Source: Syntrophobacteraceae bacterium (GTDB lineage: Bacteria; Desulfobacterota; Syntrophobacteria; Syntrophobacterales; Syntrophobacteraceae). Taken from it: a stretch of DNA of 64,000 bases. Position numbers and translations under genes: made by a program. Where the stretch lies: contig JALOPI010000001.1 of the NCBI GenBank assembly GCA_025453975.1, forward strand, positions 1 through 64,000. The letters run 5' to 3'. Below the pieces are notes generated by a model. The model was not told where the DNA came from. It saw only the letters and a list, made by a program, of their open reading frames with translations, and did no database searches. This document shows, piece by piece, positions 28,071 through 37,956 of this stretch (its first letter is position 1; every line of letters begins with the position of its first letter).

Positions 28071-29123
28071 TCACTCGGGGAGCCGCCACCGCAGGGGAGA
28101 GCGCAGCCCGGGGCGTCCCAGGGCTTCCTTCTCCACGAGATCCATGAGCAGTCCCTCCAGCAGGCCCGCGTCGGCGGCCAGGAGCCTCGATCGCCCCAGC
28201 CCCGCGAGGATCTCGTCCACGATGAGGGCTCCGCCGAGAATGACGTCCTCGCGGCCCGCCTCGAGGCCGACCATGCGGCGGCGCTCGTCCAGGCTCATCC
28301 GCTGGAGACGCTGGACCAGCTCCCTGACCCATCCATGGGTCAGGGGAACGCCGTTCACCCGGTGGGCCACGTAGGGAGCCATCTGGAGGTGGATGGCGGC
28401 GAGGGTGGTGACGGTGCCGGCCGTTCCCACCAGCTCCCAGCTTCGGGATGCCGCTCCGGTGCCCGTGCTTTCCCGCACGGCCCGTCCCAGGACCTCCCGG
28501 ATGGCGGAGCGGATGGCCTCCCGGGCCTGCCTCAGGGCATCGTCCCGGGCGGGGGCCTCGCCCAGAAACCGCTGAGTGATGGTGGATGCGCCGACAGGCA
28601 CGCTGTCGCTCCAGGACGGCGCATCGGCCGATGGCTCCACCTTCAGGAATTCCGTCGTGCCGCCCCCCAGATCGAAAGTCAGCGTCCCCAGGCCGTTACG
28701 GGGGAGGGCGGCGAGGACTCCCTTGGCCGACAGGTACGCCTCGGAGGATTCAGGCAGAATCTCCCCCCGGATGCCCGTCCGCGTGCCCACGTCCTCCATG
28801 AACCGGGGACCGTTGATGGCCCGCCGGACCACGCCTGTCGCTCCGCAGGCGACGGATCCGACGTCGTGGGCCGCCATGAGATCCGCATATTGGGCCAGGA
28901 CCTCGATGCTCGCGCCCATGGCCTCCGGCTGGAGGCTCCGGCCGCTGTCAAAGTCCCTGGCCAGCCGGGTGATCCGGCGCTCGCCGCAAAGGGGTGTCAG
29001 AGTGTACGGGGCATCCAGCCGCGCAATGAGCAGCCGGACCGTATGTGAGCCGATGTCGACGGCCGCAAAGCATGGGTTTACCGAGGGCCTTCCCAACCCG
29101 AAGCTCCTCTTCTTGACTTGCAA
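28071..29123 (-). CDS. Ppx/GppA-type phosphatase
   Basis: 350 residues, single Ppx/GppA actin-like ATPase-fold domain without the C-terminal HD domain of E. coli Ppx. Motifs include AAVDIGSHTVRLLIA (phosphate 1), GATGVVRRA, FDLGGGTTEFL (phosphate 2) and ELVGTAGTVTTLAAI. The family hydrolyses polyphosphate or pppGpp. A RelA/SpoT homologue lies about 9 kb away, but that does not decide the substrate. Upstream it is divergent from the Sua5/YciO gene with about 65 bases between. Confidence 0.88.
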   Translation of the reverse strand: MQVKKRSFGLGRPSVNPCFAAVDIGSHTVRLLIARLDAPYTLTPLCGERRITRLARDFDSGRSLQPEAMGASIEVLAQYADLMAAHDVGSVACGATGVVRRAINGPRFMEDVGTRTGIRGEILPESSEAYLSAKGVLAALPRNGLGTLTFDLGGGTTEFLKVEPSADAPSWSDSVPVGASTITQRFLGEAPARDDALRQAREAIRSAIREVLGRAVRESTGTGAASRSWELVGTAGTVTTLAAIHLQMAPYVAHRVNGVPLTHGWVRELVQRLQRMSLDERRRMVGLEAGREDVILGGALIVDEILAGLGRSRLLAADAGLLEGLLMDLVEKEALGRPGLRSPLRWRLPE

Positions 29124-29188
29124 CTTTCCGGACCCGCGTTTATCTTCCTCACCTGCCGCATACCCTTCAGCCGAAAAGAGACATGCCC

Positions 29189-29803
29189 ATGATTCTCGAG
29201 ATCAGCCCCATCCATCCCGAGCCGCGGAAGATCCGCAAGGTGGTCGACGTGCTCCTAAACGGCGGCATCATCGCGTACCCCACGGATACCTATTATGGCA
29301 TTGGGTGCGACCTGTTCAAGAAGGACGCCATCGAAAAAATCTACCAGCTCAAGCGGCGGTCCCAGAGCCAGCCGTTCAGCTTCATCTGCAGCGACCTGAA
29401 AAACATCAGCGAGTACGCTCAGGTCACCAACTATGCCTATAAGACCATGAAACGGCTCCTGCCAGGACCGTACACCTTCGTGCTCAGGGGGTCCCGCCTG
29501 GTGCCACGCATCATGCTGACCAAGCGGAAAAACGTGGGCATCCGCGTGCCGGATCATCCCATTGCGCTGGCCATCGTCGAGCAGCTGGGCCATCCGGTGA
29601 TCAACACCACGGCCACCAGCCCCGAAACCGATGAGATCCTGAGCACCCCCCACGAGATCAGAAACAGCATCGGGCATGCCCTGACTCTCATCATCGACGG
29701 CGGCATCGTTGCGGGCGCGCCTTCGAGCGTCATCTCCCTCATCGATGACGTGCCCGAGATCATCCGCGCCGGGAGCGGAGACCTGTCGGCCTTCGAGGTC
29801 TGA
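29189..29803 (+). CDS. Sua5/YciO/YrdC-family protein (threonylcarbamoyl-AMP synthase type)
   Basis: 204 residues. The YrdC fold is clear: VVDVLLNGGIIAYPTDTYYGIGCD, KRRSQSQPFSFIC, LLPGPYTFVLRG, NVGIRVPDHPIAL and NTTATSPETDEI. The PTDTYYG start and KRR...PFSFIC pattern are closest to the YciO branch. TsaC-type members make threonylcarbamoyl-AMP for the t6A37 tRNA modification; YciO proteins have weaker activity. Two ATGs lie six bases apart; AAGAG fits the second better. The only plus-strand gene in a long minus-strand run. Confidence 0.9.
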   Translation: MILEISPIHPEPRKIRKVVDVLLNGGIIAYPTDTYYGIGCDLFKKDAIEKIYQLKRRSQSQPFSFICSDLKNISEYAQVTNYAYKTMKRLLPGPYTFVLRGSRLVPRIMLTKRKNVGIRVPDHPIALAIVEQLGHPVINTTATSPETDEILSTPHEIRNSIGHALTLIIDGGIVAGAPSSVISLIDDVPEIIRAGSGDLSAFEV

Positions 29804-29820
29804 CCGGGGTCGGCTCCGGC

Positions 29821-30708
29821 TCAACGATCTCCCAGGGTCCAGGAAGGGGAGGGCAGCTCGTACTGAAGGTAGCCCTCGGGACCCTTCAGCCAGGAAGCGA
29901 TTTTTTCCGAGACTTCGTCCCCCATCAGCAGGTCCAGGAACGATCGCTGTTCCTTTTTGGCATGGACCAGCCGCGGCTCTCCCTCGATGCCGCCCAGCGC
30001 TGTCGCGGCGAGAACGGCGTCCTCGAAGTTGCCCAGCTCATCGATCAGCCCCAGGGCCAGGGCCGTCTCTCCCATGAGAATGCGCCCGTCGGCAATGGGG
30101 CGAACCCGCTCCTCGGGCATGCTTCTCCCCTCGGCCACGTCACGCACGAACTGCTGGTGAGCCTGGTCCAGGGTTTCCTGGAGGAGATCCTTTTCCTCGG
30201 TGGTCATCTCCCGCCCCGGGTTGCCCACATCCTTGAAGCTCCCGCTCTTGATGGTGACGGTCTGCACGCCGATCTTCTGGAAAAGCTCCCGCAGGTTCGG
30301 AAAATGGCTGATGACGCCGATGCTTCCCGTGATGGTGCCGGGGCTGGCAAAAATGCGGCTGGCCGGCGCCGCGATGTAATATCCGCCGGAGGCGGCGACG
30401 GCTCCCATGGATGCCAGAATCGGCTTTTCGGCCCGGGTCCGCCTGATCTCCCGGTAAAGCTCCTGGGAAGGGGCGATCCCGCCGCCGGGCGACTCGATAC
30501 GGAGGATGATGGCCTTCGTGTTGGGATCCTTCCGAAACCGCTTGAGGGCGCTCAAATGGCTCCGCACATTGGTGATGGACCCCCGAACCTCGATGACGCC
30601 GATCCGGTTGGGGCTGGCCATGAAATCGAAGTCCGAGGAGCCCAGCCAGCCCATGACGCCCAGGAAGACCGAAACGATGACCACGATCCAGAACAGTTTT
30701 CGACGCAT
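29821..30708 (-). CDS. sppA: Signal peptide peptidase SppA, short form
   Basis: 295 residues. One N-terminal membrane anchor (LFWIVVIVSVFLGVMGWLG) is followed by a single S49 domain, as in the short bacterial SppA. The oxyanion glycines are in ILRIESPGGGIAPSQE, the nucleophile Ser in GAVAASGGYYIAAPA, and the catalytic Lys in SGSFKDVGNPGR. It degrades cleaved signal peptides within the membrane. It follows rpsA with a terminator between, so it is likely expressed by read-through or from its own promoter. Confidence 0.93.
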   Translation of the reverse strand: MRRKLFWIVVIVSVFLGVMGWLGSSDFDFMASPNRIGVIEVRGSITNVRSHLSALKRFRKDPNTKAIILRIESPGGGIAPSQELYREIRRTRAEKPILASMGAVAASGGYYIAAPASRIFASPGTITGSIGVISHFPNLRELFQKIGVQTVTIKSGSFKDVGNPGREMTTEEKDLLQETLDQAHQQFVRDVAEGRSMPEERVRPIADGRILMGETALALGLIDELGNFEDAVLAATALGGIEGEPRLVHAKKEQRSFLDLLMGDEVSEKIASWLKGPEGYLQYELPSPSWTLGDR

Positions 30709-30732
30709 CGGGTTTTCATCCTGCTGAAAAGG

Positions 30733-30769
30733 AAAAACCCGGCTTCAGCCGCATGAGCTTAAACCGGGT
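30733..30769 (-). terminator. Terminator after rpsA
   Basis: On the minus strand ACCCGG and CCGGGT arms, with extra pairing possible inside, are followed by TTTTTCCTTTT. It lies in the 91-base gap between rpsA and sppA, so it probably lowers read-through from the ribosomal protein gene. Confidence 0.7.
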
Positions 30770-30799
30770 GTGGGGTGATCTCGATTCGGAAACGCAGGC

Positions 30800-32590
30800 T
30801 TACTGATCTTTATCCTGGTTGAGAGTGCTGTTGGCCTTGGCTTCCAGCTCCTCCTTGAGCAGCTCGCCCAGGTTGGAGGTGGCGGCCTTGGCGCTGTGCA
30901 TATAGTCGTCGTAGTTGGTCCGCTCTTCCTGCTCCTCGACCTTCTTCACCGAGAGTCCGATCTTGCGGTCCTTGGGCGAAATGTTGATCACCTTGGCCGT
31001 GATGCGGTCCCCGATCTTGTACTGCCCCACGGGGGACTTGATCTTCTCCTTGCTGATCTCGGAGACGTGCACCAGCCCCTCGATGCCTTCCTCCAGCTCC
31101 ACGAAGAGCCCGAAGTCGGTCACGTTGGTGATGGGCCCCTCGATGACGGTTCCCAGGGGATAACGGTCGGGAATTGTCTCCCAGGGATCGGGCTCCAGCT
31201 GCTTGATGCCGAGGGAGAAGCGCTCATTCTGCTTGTCGATGTTCAGGACGATGGCCTGCACTTCCTGGTTCTTCTTGAACACCTCGGAGGGGTGCTTCAC
31301 ACGCTTGGTCCAGGAAATGTCCGAGATATGGACAAGGCCGTCGATGCCCTCATCGATCCCGATGAAGACGCCGAAGTCCGTGATGTTCTTGATGCGCCCG
31401 GCAATGGTGGTCCCCACGGGGTATTTGTCGGCGATGACATCCCACGGGTTGGGCTCCAGCTGCTTCATGCCGAGGGAGATGCGCTTGCTCTCGGGGTTGA
31501 TGCTGAGGACCACGGCCTGCAGCTCGTCGCCCACGCTGAGGATCTTGGACGGATGGCGGATCTTTTTGGTCCAGGACATCTCGGACACGTGGACGAGCCC
31601 CTCGACGCCCTGCTCGATCTCGATGAAGGCGCCGTAGTCGGTGAGGCTGACGACCTTGCCCTTGACATGGGTGCCGGTGGGATATTTCTGCTCGGCGTTG
31701 GTCCAGGGATCCTCGATGAGCTGCTTCAAGCCCAGGGAGACGCGCTCATGCTCCCGGTCGAAGCTGAGCACCTGCACCTTGATGCGGTCGCTGATCTGGA
31801 ACATTTCCGAAGGATGTCCCACCCGTCCCCAGCTCATGTCGGTGATGTGCAGCAGGCCGTCGATGCCGCCCAGGTCCACGAACACTCCGTAATCGGTGAT
31901 GTTCTTGACGATGCCCTCCACGACCTTCTTTTCCTCGAGGTTCGCCAGCGTCTGGGACTTGAGGTGCTCGCGCTCCTTCTCCAGGAGGGTCCGGCGGGAG
32001 AGCACGACGTTTCTGCGCTTCTTGTTGTACTTGAGGATTTTGAACGGGAAGTTCTGCCCGATGAGGCTCTCGAGGTTTCGCACCGGCCTGAGGTCCACCT
32101 GGGAGCCGGGAAGGAACGCCTGCACGCCAATGTCGACAGCCAGACCGCCCTTGACCTTGGACACGACGCGGCCCTCGATGACGCCGTCATCGTTGTAAAT
32201 GCGGCTGATGTCATCCCAGATCTTGATCTTGGCGGCCTTTTCCTTGGAGAGATGGATGCTTCCATCCTCATCATCGTGATATTCAAGCAAAACGTCGACT
32301 TCGTCCCCGATGGCGGCCTCAATCAAACCTTCCTCGCCCCGGAACTCCTGGATGGGAATCTGGCCCTCGGACTTGTACCCGATGTCCACCATGACGAAGT
32401 CTTCGCTGATCTGGACCACGCGACCGCGAATGACCTCACCCTCCTGGATGTTCTTGAAGCTTTGCTCGTAGAGATCCTGCAGGGTTTCCATGTCTTCAAA
32501 ATCGGCATCGGAGAACCCATCATCTCCCACGGAGCCTTCCGTCAGATCGTCTTGCATGATTTCCTTGGCGTTGTCGTCGGTGTTGACCAT
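30800..32590 (-). CDS. rpsA: 30S ribosomal protein S1
   Basis: 596 residues with six S1 repeats. The first two are the divergent ribosome-binding ones (VIRGRVVQISEDFVMVDIG, VIEGRVVSKVKGGLAVDIG). Repeats 3-6 have the canonical RNA-binding form, such as DYGVFVDLGGIDGLLHITD and DFGVFIGIDEGIDGLVHIS. It recruits mRNA to the 30S subunit. The acidic N-terminal extension (TDDNAKEIMQDDLTEG) is common in deltaproteobacteria. Start chosen at the ATG with AGGGGG about 10 bases upstream; an open extension of 30 codons upstream is unlike the family. cmk lies upstream, the conserved cmk-rpsA order. Confidence 0.97.
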   Translation of the reverse strand: MVNTDDNAKEIMQDDLTEGSVGDDGFSDADFEDMETLQDLYEQSFKNIQEGEVIRGRVVQISEDFVMVDIGYKSEGQIPIQEFRGEEGLIEAAIGDEVDVLLEYHDDEDGSIHLSKEKAAKIKIWDDISRIYNDDGVIEGRVVSKVKGGLAVDIGVQAFLPGSQVDLRPVRNLESLIGQNFPFKILKYNKKRRNVVLSRRTLLEKEREHLKSQTLANLEEKKVVEGIVKNITDYGVFVDLGGIDGLLHITDMSWGRVGHPSEMFQISDRIKVQVLSFDREHERVSLGLKQLIEDPWTNAEQKYPTGTHVKGKVVSLTDYGAFIEIEQGVEGLVHVSEMSWTKKIRHPSKILSVGDELQAVVLSINPESKRISLGMKQLEPNPWDVIADKYPVGTTIAGRIKNITDFGVFIGIDEGIDGLVHISDISWTKRVKHPSEVFKKNQEVQAIVLNIDKQNERFSLGIKQLEPDPWETIPDRYPLGTVIEGPITNVTDFGLFVELEEGIEGLVHVSEISKEKIKSPVGQYKIGDRITAKVINISPKDRKIGLSVKKVEEQEERTNYDDYMHSAKAATSNLGELLKEELEAKANSTLNQDKDQ

Positions 32591-32729
32591 TGAATGCGTT
32601 ACCCCCTTGTCGGAATTTGGCTTTCGCCATTCTTTTGAATCTGGAAAACTATCAAAAACCACCAGCCTTGGCAATGGCAATTTGCGTGGAAATGATCACT
32701 CTCCTCAAGGTCCTCGGTCATGGCGAAAG

Positions 32730-33428
32730 TCATGGTCCAGCCTCAATCCGTGGGGGATCCGCCCGCTCTCTCGACCGGACGATGTCGACCAGGATCAGCA
32801 CCACCTGGGAGATCTCCAGTCGGGAAGTGTCGATGACACGTGCATCGGGAGCCGGTCGCAGGGGGGAGATAGGCCTTTTGGAATCCGCCTCGTCCCGCTC
32901 CCGGATCTGAGATTCGAGGGTCGTGTATTCGACGGAGATCCCCTTGGCGAGGTACTCCTGGAAACGCCTGCGTGCCCTGGTGGCCAGGTCCGCCGTGAGG
33001 AAGACCTTCACTTCGGCTTCCGGGAACACCACCGTGGTTGTGTCCCGGCCTTCGGCCACCACGCGTCCGTCGGCGGAAAGGCGCCTCTGCCAGCCCACGA
33101 GATAGGACCTGACCCACGCCAGCTGGGAAACGCTGGAGGCCAGCCGGGTGATCTCGGGCTCACGGATCTCATCCCCGAGGGGAGCGCCCGAGAAAAAAAT
33201 CCGGAGATCGGCGTCCTGGATGTCGAATCGGAGGGGAAAGCTTTCGTCCAGGGGCGCCTGCCTGATGGACTCGGCCTCCGTCCCATCGGGGAATTGCCGG
33301 CGCAGGGCCCAGGCGACGGCACGGTACATGGCGCCCGTGTCGAGAAAGGTGTAGCCCAGTTCCCGGGCGAGGAGTCTGCAGACGGTGCTCTTCCCGGCTC
33401 CGGCCGGGCCATCCACGGCCACGATCAT
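32730..33428 (-). CDS. cmk: Cytidylate kinase
   Basis: 232 residues. P-loop VDGPAGAGKSTVCRLLA at the N-terminus, FLDTGAMYRAVAWAL, then VVAEGRDTTTVVFPEAEVKVFLTAD with the lid RARRRFQE. In the usual family motif GRDIGTVVFP the isoleucine and glycine are replaced (GRDTTTVVFP), a minor deviation. It phosphorylates CMP and dCMP. Neighbour of rpsA on the same strand, as in many bacteria. Confidence 0.95.
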   Translation of the reverse strand: MIVAVDGPAGAGKSTVCRLLARELGYTFLDTGAMYRAVAWALRRQFPDGTEAESIRQAPLDESFPLRFDIQDADLRIFFSGAPLGDEIREPEITRLASSVSQLAWVRSYLVGWQRRLSADGRVVAEGRDTTTVVFPEAEVKVFLTADLATRARRRFQEYLAKGISVEYTTLESQIRERDEADSKRPISPLRPAPDARVIDTSRLEISQVVLILVDIVRSRERADPPRIEAGP

Positions 33429-33863
33429 CGAGCCCGTCCCCCCGGGAGCCGCCCGAGGGAGGCTGGCTCTGGTCCAGGAAGAAGCCTGTCTCCCACGGAA
33501 AGGCGGGGATCCATGTGACCATGGCTTTTGAGCCTGCCGCCGCCGGTTTGAAGGATTGAGAAGATCACGCCGGTCCGAATCTCCGGTGCTGGAAATTTCA
33601 TGCCGTTCCTGAAGTGATGCCTGGATGGGGACGCTCGGAAGCGCCAGGACAGGATCGAGCGCCCTGCAGGGTACGCATCTTTCATAGAGGGCTCGCGCGC
33701 AAAACGCAATGACTTTGTGGACGGCCCGTTTTTCCTTGATCTTATTTCCGGTGGGCCTTTAATATGATAGCTTGGTTTCACATACAGCTGAGCGGATGTC
33801 GAGATTCCTGCTCCAGGCATCACCTCAAGGGAGCGAACGTCTAAAGCGAGGCAATGAAGCACG
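33429..33863. other. Divergent intergenic region between cmk and rpoH
   Basis: About 435 bases. No gene is supported. The half nearest rpoH is AT-richer and carries a candidate promoter at 33736-33764. Nothing else notable was seen. Confidence 0.5.
33736..33764 (+). promoter_or_regulatory. rpoH: Candidate promoter of rpoH
   Basis: TTGATC (33736-33741), 17 bases, then TTAATA (33759-33764) overlapping TATGAT (33763-33768). It lies about 100 bases upstream of the rpoH start in an AT-rich stretch. Confidence 0.45.
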
Positions 33864-34832
33864 ATGGCGGCGAGAAAGCAAATGGATGATTACGAGGATG
33901 CGAGCCCGGAGGATGTGAGCGAGGAGGGCCGGAGCCAATCCCTTTCCCCCAAGGAAAAGGCGCACCCCGTCTCGTTCGATCCCTTTCGCATTTACCTGGA
34001 CGAGATCAAAAGGTACCCCTTGCTGAGTCGGGAGGAGGAGCGGGAGCTGGCCATCCGTTATCGGGAAAAGGATGACATCGAGGCAGGCTACAAGCTCATC
34101 ACGGCCAACCTGCGCCTCGTCGTCAAGATCGCCATGGATTTCCAGCGCTACTGGATGCAGAACCTCATGGATCTCATCCAGGAGGGAAACGTCGGCCTCA
34201 TGCAGGCGGTCAAGAAATTCGACCCGTATCGAGGCTATAAGTTTTCCTATTACGCATCGTTCTGGATCAAGGCTTACATCATCAAGTTCATCATGGACAA
34301 CTGGAAGCTGGTGAAGATCGGGACCACCCAGGCCCAGCGGAAGCTCTTTTTCAACCTGCGCAAGGAGAAGGAGCTGCTCGAGGCACAGGGCATCGAGGCT
34401 TCGCCCAAGCTTCTCAGCCATCGCCTGGACGTGAAGGAATCCGAGATCATCGAGATGGACCAGCGGCTGAACAGCTGGGAGATCTCCCTCGACAGTCCCC
34501 TGAAGGAGGATTCCGAGGATACGCACAAGTCTTTTCTCCCTTCGGACGATCTTCCCGTCGACGATCAGATTGCCGACCGGGAAGCCAAGGCCATCCTCCA
34601 CGACAAGCTCGTCCTTTTCCGCGCACAGCTCAAAGGCAAGGAGGCGGTCATCTTCGACAAGCGGCTGCTCACCGAGGAGCCCATGACACTCCAGGAGATC
34701 GGAGACAAGTTCGGGATCAGCCGGGAGCGCGTCCGCCAGATCGAAAGCCGGCTCAAGAAGAAGCTCAAGGCCTATCTTGAGGAGGAGATCGAGGACATTG
34801 ATCTCCTGCAGGAGAGCATGATCGAGGTCTGA
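33864..34832 (+). CDS. rpoH: RNA polymerase sigma factor, RpoH (sigma-32) type
   Basis: 322 residues. Region 1.2/2.1 begins FDPFRIYLDEIKRYPLLSREEE. Region 2 is NLRLVVKIA, LMDLIQEGNVGLMQAVKKFDP, YKFSYYASFWIKAYIIKFIM. The RpoH box follows as TTQAQRKLFFNLRKEK. Region 4 ends with MTLQEIGDKFGISRERVRQIESRLKKKLK. The QRKLFFNL box separates it from RpoD. It resembles the RpoH/SigB-type factors of deltaproteobacteria used for heat shock or development. An acidic 35-residue N-terminal extension is present. The ribosome-binding site is weak (GAGG at about 12 bases); a second ATG six codons in is also possible. Confidence 0.92.
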   Translation: MAARKQMDDYEDASPEDVSEEGRSQSLSPKEKAHPVSFDPFRIYLDEIKRYPLLSREEERELAIRYREKDDIEAGYKLITANLRLVVKIAMDFQRYWMQNLMDLIQEGNVGLMQAVKKFDPYRGYKFSYYASFWIKAYIIKFIMDNWKLVKIGTTQAQRKLFFNLRKEKELLEAQGIEASPKLLSHRLDVKESEIIEMDQRLNSWEISLDSPLKEDSEDTHKSFLPSDDLPVDDQIADREAKAILHDKLVLFRAQLKGKEAVIFDKRLLTEEPMTLQEIGDKFGISRERVRQIESRLKKKLKAYLEEEIEDIDLLQESMIEV

Positions 34833-35110
34833 TTTCACGGCGCCATGAGCAGAGCCAATGCCCCCCTCTGGCCGGTGCCATGTTTGCGAGGGGTGCCCAC
34901 CGTCGCTTTTCCCGGTTCAAGCCCACAGGGGTGGGGACGGAGCTCCTGACGCCCTTCCCGACCCAATGAGCACGCCTCGGAGCCCGTGCGGAGATTTCCC
35001 GCGATGTCGGCTCGACCGGAACCTTCCCCTTTCATGGCTTGCCTACCCGCCGGGCGGATTGCGTTGAAAACGGCGGTGGCTTCTGCTAGAAGAACGGCAC
35101 TTCCCGCGGG

Positions 35111-36616
35111 ATGATGTCGCTGTCCGAGGGCGTCCTGAGCACTCTTTGTGGCCATCCAGGGGATTTTTCCGAGGAGGCGGCCCGCCGGGTGGATCACCTG
35201 GCATCGCTTCGGGCACCGCCTGTGCCTGAAGACCGGGTGGCCTTTCTCCTTGGGGCTTGCTTGAGGGGAGAACCGGTGGTTGAGAAGCTCCGAGAAGCCA
35301 TCCTGGAAAGGTCCAGACAGCCTCTGCTGGAATTCATCCAGGAGCTCCATCCCGCCGACGCGGCCGAACAGCTGGCCCAGCTCACACCGGAGCATGTGGC
35401 GGCCTTCATTGAGCTGATCGGGCCTTCGGAGGCGCTTTTTGCCTTCGAATTCGTTCCCTTCGAGCTCCAAAAAGAGACGCTCGGGCAGCTTCCGCGGTCG
35501 ATCCTTCAGCAGCTCATCAGCCTCATGAGCCCGGATGACCGGGCGGACCTGGTGGAGGAGCTGGACGAGGAGTCCCGGGAGCGGCTTCTGGCTCTGCTCT
35601 TGAAGGCCGAGCGGCAGAATATCCTCAAGCTCATCACCTACCCGGAAGACAGCGCCGGCGCTTACATGACGACGGATTACGCCTTCCTCCACCCGGACGT
35701 TCCCACCCGGGAGGCCCTCAATCAGCTGCGGCTCCAGGCGCCCAGGAAAGAGACCATTTATTACGTTTACGTGGTGGACCACTCCCGGCGGCTCACGGGG
35801 ATCGTCTCCCTGGAAGATCTCATCATGGCCAAGCCGGACCAGCCCGTGGCCGAGATCATGCACGCCAATGTGATCTCCGTCCGGGTGGACGAGGACATCG
35901 AGCAGGTCACCAAGGAGATGACCCACTACGACTTTCTGGCCATGCCCGTGGTGGACCCGGATCTGCGCCTGGTGGGCATCATCACATACGACGACATTTT
36001 CGACGTCATGAACGAGGAGGCCACGGAGGACATGTACCTCCTCGCCAACCTCGACACCGACGAAAAGATCACCACGTCGCTTCCCCAGTCGGTCAAGCTC
36101 CGGGTGCCCTGGCTCCTGGTGAACCTTTGCACGGCCCTTCTGGCATCGTACACGGTGAGCGTCTTTTCCGAGACCATCTCCCGCTTTGTCGTACTGGCTT
36201 CGCTCATGCCCATCGTGGCGGGTCTGGGTGGCAATGCGGGAACTCAGTCCCTGACCGTCGTGGTGCGTGCACTGGCCCTGGGGGAGATGAAGTTCAAGGG
36301 GAATTCACGGGTCCTGCTCAAGCAGATCGGAGTGGGGCTTTTCAGCGGGCTCATTTGTGGACTGATCATGGCGGGTATTGCCTTCCTCTGGTATGGCAAT
36401 GTCTGGCTTTCGCTCATACTTTGGATGGCCATGACAGCCAATCTCATCCTGGCCGGTCTGTTCGGGGCCATGGTTCCCATCACCCTGCGAAGGCTCAAGC
36501 TGGATCCTGCCCTCGGATCCAGCGTCTTTGTCACCATGGCCACGGACACGGGCGGTTTCCTGGCCTTCCTCGGATTGTCCCATTTACTCCTGGATCATCT
36601 TCTGGGCTCCCTTTAA
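35111..36616 (+). CDS. mgtE: Magnesium transporter MgtE
   Basis: 501 residues, full MgtE architecture. The N-domain of helical repeats spans roughly 30-160 (LHPADAAEQLAQLTPEH, LMSPDDRADLVEELDEE). Two CBS domains span about 170-290 (TYPEDSAGAYMTTDYAFL, IMHANVISVRVDEDIEQV). The plug helix leads to five membrane segments with the pore signature ASLMPIVAGLGGNAGTQSLTV and a final FVTMATDTGGFLAFLGL. CBS and N domains sense cytosolic Mg2+ and close the channel. The start context CGGGATGATG offers two adjacent ATGs. Confidence 0.96.
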   Translation: MMSLSEGVLSTLCGHPGDFSEEAARRVDHLASLRAPPVPEDRVAFLLGACLRGEPVVEKLREAILERSRQPLLEFIQELHPADAAEQLAQLTPEHVAAFIELIGPSEALFAFEFVPFELQKETLGQLPRSILQQLISLMSPDDRADLVEELDEESRERLLALLLKAERQNILKLITYPEDSAGAYMTTDYAFLHPDVPTREALNQLRLQAPRKETIYYVYVVDHSRRLTGIVSLEDLIMAKPDQPVAEIMHANVISVRVDEDIEQVTKEMTHYDFLAMPVVDPDLRLVGIITYDDIFDVMNEEATEDMYLLANLDTDEKITTSLPQSVKLRVPWLLVNLCTALLASYTVSVFSETISRFVVLASLMPIVAGLGGNAGTQSLTVVVRALALGEMKFKGNSRVLLKQIGVGLFSGLICGLIMAGIAFLWYGNVWLSLILWMAMTANLILAGLFGAMVPITLRRLKLDPALGSSVFVTMATDTGGFLAFLGLSHLLLDHLLGSL

Positions 36617-36855
36617 CGCAGGATCCACCACCGAGCCATCGACCTTGCGGGTGAGCCGCGGCCGAGGGGCGGCATGGCCTCGGGTGCGAGCCGGATTTTG
36701 AGTGCGCTTGGCAAAACGTCTGGTGGCCTATAAAATGATCTCAATGCCTGCCTGGCCTGATGTTGCTCGCTGCCCACCGTCCCCCGTTATAGTCCGCGAG
36801 GAGAGTGCGGCCGCGGCCGGGCGTCAACGAACCGACGAAACTCCGGGAGGATCTA

Positions 36856-37956
36856 TTGGAATCGATATCGGCGCGCCGGACAGCCCGGGAAATCCGGTTG
36901 GGAGATGTGAGAGTAGGCGGCGGGAATCCGGTGGTGGTTCAGTCCATGACCAACACCGATACCCGCGACGGCAAGGCAACCATTGCCCAGATTCACCGTC
37001 TGGAGGAGGTTGGGTGTGAGGTGGTGAGGGTGGCCGTTCCCGACGGGGAGGCGGTGGACCAGCTGGCTCACATCAAAAAGTCCATCCGCATTCCCCTCAT
37101 CGCGGATATCCATTTCGACCACCGGCTGGCCCTGGGGGCTCTCCGTGCGGGAGTGGACGGGCTGCGACTCAACCCCGGCAACATCGGAGGACCGGACCAG
37201 GTCGCCAGGGTGGCGCGGGAGGCTCGCCAGCGGCGAGTGCCCATTCGCATCGGGGTGAACAGCGGGTCCCTGGAGAAGGACCTGCTGGAGCGCCATGGCC
37301 ATCCAACGCCCGAGGCCATGGTGGAGAGCGCTCTGAGACACATCCGGCTCCTGGAAGATCATGACTTCGACCTGATCAAGGTCTCCCTCAAGTCCTCGGA
37401 CGTGCTCCACACCATTGCCTCCTACCGGCTCCTCGCCCAGCGGACGGACTACCCGCTCCACCTGGGGGTCACCGAGGCGGGGACGCCTCGGGACGGTACC
37501 ATCAAGTCGGCTCTGGGGATCGGCATTTTGCTGTTTGAAGGCATCGGGGACACCATGCGCGTGTCCCTGACCAGCCAGCCGGAAGAGGAGATCCCCGTGG
37601 CCTACGGGATTCTGAGGGCCCTCCGGCTGCGATTCCGGGGGGTGGAGATGGTGAGCTGCCCGACCTGCGGCCGGACGGAGCTGGACTTCATCCCCCTGGT
37701 GGAGGAGGCTGAGAGGCTCCTGAGACCCATTCGCACTCCCCTCAAGGTCGCCATCATGGGCTGTGTGGTGAACGGCCCCGGAGAAGCTCGGGAGGCGGAC
37801 GTGGGTATCGCGGGCGGAAGAGGGAAGGGGCTGCTTTTCAAGAAGGGCGAGCGCATCGAGACGCTGAAGGAATCGGAGCTCCTCGACCGCCTCATGGACG
37901 AGGTGGAGCGCATGACGGGTGAGCGGATTCCTCACCGGGCGGGGCGGCGGACGTGA
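36856..37956 (+). CDS. ispG: 4-hydroxy-3-methylbut-2-enyl diphosphate synthase
   Basis: 366 residues. Catalyses the reductive ring opening of MEcPP to HMBPP in the MEP isoprenoid pathway. Visible motifs are VGGGNPVVVQSMTNTDTRD, LIADIHFDHRLAL, GLRLNPGNIG and the iron-sulfur region with SCPTCGR, then MGCVVNGPGEA with the third cysteine. A TTG start is chosen because GGGAGG stands five bases before it, giving the family's usual length; upstream GTG has no such site. The stop overlaps the GTG start of the next gene (four bases), so the two are translationally coupled. Confidence 0.95.
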   Translation: MESISARRTAREIRLGDVRVGGGNPVVVQSMTNTDTRDGKATIAQIHRLEEVGCEVVRVAVPDGEAVDQLAHIKKSIRIPLIADIHFDHRLALGALRAGVDGLRLNPGNIGGPDQVARVAREARQRRVPIRIGVNSGSLEKDLLERHGHPTPEAMVESALRHIRLLEDHDFDLIKVSLKSSDVLHTIASYRLLAQRTDYPLHLGVTEAGTPRDGTIKSALGIGILLFEGIGDTMRVSLTSQPEEEIPVAYGILRALRLRFRGVEMVSCPTCGRTELDFIPLVEEAERLLRPIRTPLKVAIMGCVVNGPGEAREADVGIAGGRGKGLLFKKGERIETLKESELLDRLMDEVERMTGERIPHRAGRRT